Part shown: piece after piece, positions 46,773 to 46,992 of the stretch
Layout of the letters: the number at the start of each line of letters is the position of its first letter
Position numbering within the stretch: position 1 is the stretch's first letter
Source of the DNA: Flavobacteriaceae bacterium
GTDB taxonomy: Bacteria > Bacteroidota > Bacteroidia > Flavobacteriales > Flavobacteriaceae
Reading direction: 5' to 3'
DNA length: 46,992 nucleotides
Assembly (NCBI GenBank): GCA_002694465.1
Contig: NZMG01000025.1
Coordinates: 1-46,992 of the forward strand
Program-made: the position numbers and the translations under genes
The notes under the pieces: model-generated
Databases searched by the model: none
What the model saw: the letters and a program-made list of their open reading frames with translations, nothing else
Told to the model about the DNA's origin: nothing

Positions 46773-46992
46773 ATGAAAATTCCCAAAGTATTTTTTTTAG
46801 GATTTCTATGGATGGGATCCTCTTGCCAGTATTTTAATACCGAGCGAATTTCTTCCGAAACCTTTTATGAAGAAGAGATTGAAAGTATTAATTGGAGTGA
46901 GGTCGATACCTACCCCATGTTTCGAGAATGTGAAACATTTACCGAAAAAGAAGTGCAAAAAACGTGCTTTCAAAATGTGGTAAATTCTGCTA
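46773..46992 (+). CDS. TonB-like lipoprotein, 5' part (cut by window end)
   Basis: The frame begins at ATG 46773 and stays open to the window edge, 73 codons. A signal of the form MKIPKVFFLGFLWMGSSC suggests a lipoprotein. The following VDTYPMFRECETFTEKEVQK and TCFQNVV repeat the cysteine-pair motif found before the TonB domain of the preceding M56 protein. A TTG at 46740-46742, 18 bases before a TAATTTTA -7-like box (46761-46768), gives the best -33/-7 spacing I noticed, though it puts the start almost at the ATG. The C-terminal TonB domain, if present, is beyond the window. Confidence 0.75.
   Translation, partial: MKIPKVFFLGFLWMGSSCQYFNTERISSETFYEEEIESINWSEVDTYPMFRECETFTEKEVQKTCFQNVVNSA

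Noticed and set aside
1..46992. Prophage, transposon or integrative element
   Set aside because: No integrase, transposase, terminal repeats or phage structural genes were found; the fibre-like motif at 37153 alone is not enough.

Overview
The window is a low-GC chromosomal segment from a member of the Bacteroidota, most likely a marine Flavobacteriaceae. Evidence: type IX secretion (T9SS) C-terminal sorting domains, the TANNTTTG -7 promoter box in place of an E. coli -10, almost no Shine-Dalgarno sequences, DUF4296, a DnaE fused to an exonuclease, an S16 with an Ala/Glu-rich tail, and a BlaI-M56/TonB pair. I saw no phage, insertion sequence, CRISPR array or rRNA. Genus cannot be set from this sequence alone.

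Layout. 1-4.5 kb: end of dihydroorotase, a DUF4296 lipoprotein, an epimerase, a T9SS leucine-rich protein and tyrS. 4.6-8.1 kb (minus): a three-gene set (LuxE-like acyl-protein synthetase, membrane transglutaminase-like protein, DUF350) and a T9SS protein. 8.3-11.1 kb: an OmpR-type two-component pair and a MurG-like glycosyltransferase. 11.2-15.9 kb: trmB, a LysE exporter, an alkyltransferase-like protein, then an Fe-S/redox run (Mrp, NifU domain, ferredoxin reductase, ferredoxin). 15.9-19.9 kb (minus): phosphoesterase, glutaryl-CoA dehydrogenase-like protein, and rpsP-rimM-trmN6. 20-27.3 kb: lipoprotein, dnaE, trxA, a ClpP paralogue and a DUF58 protein. 27.4 kb: tRNA-Asp. 27.7-31.4 kb: a porin-like protein and two secreted proteins of unknown role.

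The most unusual region is 31.8-38.7 kb. A 928-residue sigma-54 enhancer-binding protein (three PAS, GAF, AAA+, Fis-type HTH) is followed at once by two near-identical palindromes exactly 40 bp apart, a very good sigma-54 promoter, and a tightly packed four-gene operon: STAS-like protein, PAS histidine kinase with an unusual H-box, stand-alone receiver, and a large secreted surface protein. This reads as a self-contained signalling cassette whose output is a cell-surface protein. A weaker sigma-54-like element precedes the divergent pair of secreted proteins at 29.0-31.4 kb.

38.7-47 kb is accessory: a methyltransferase, a Tat-type surface lipoprotein with ten DDGYY repeats, a fused two-domain glycosyltransferase started by TTG, a lipocalin-like protein, a nitroreductase, a lipoprotein with a calcium-type tail, DUF456, and a BlaI / M56-TonB pair with a clear double operator, followed by the start of a TonB-like lipoprotein cut by the window edge.
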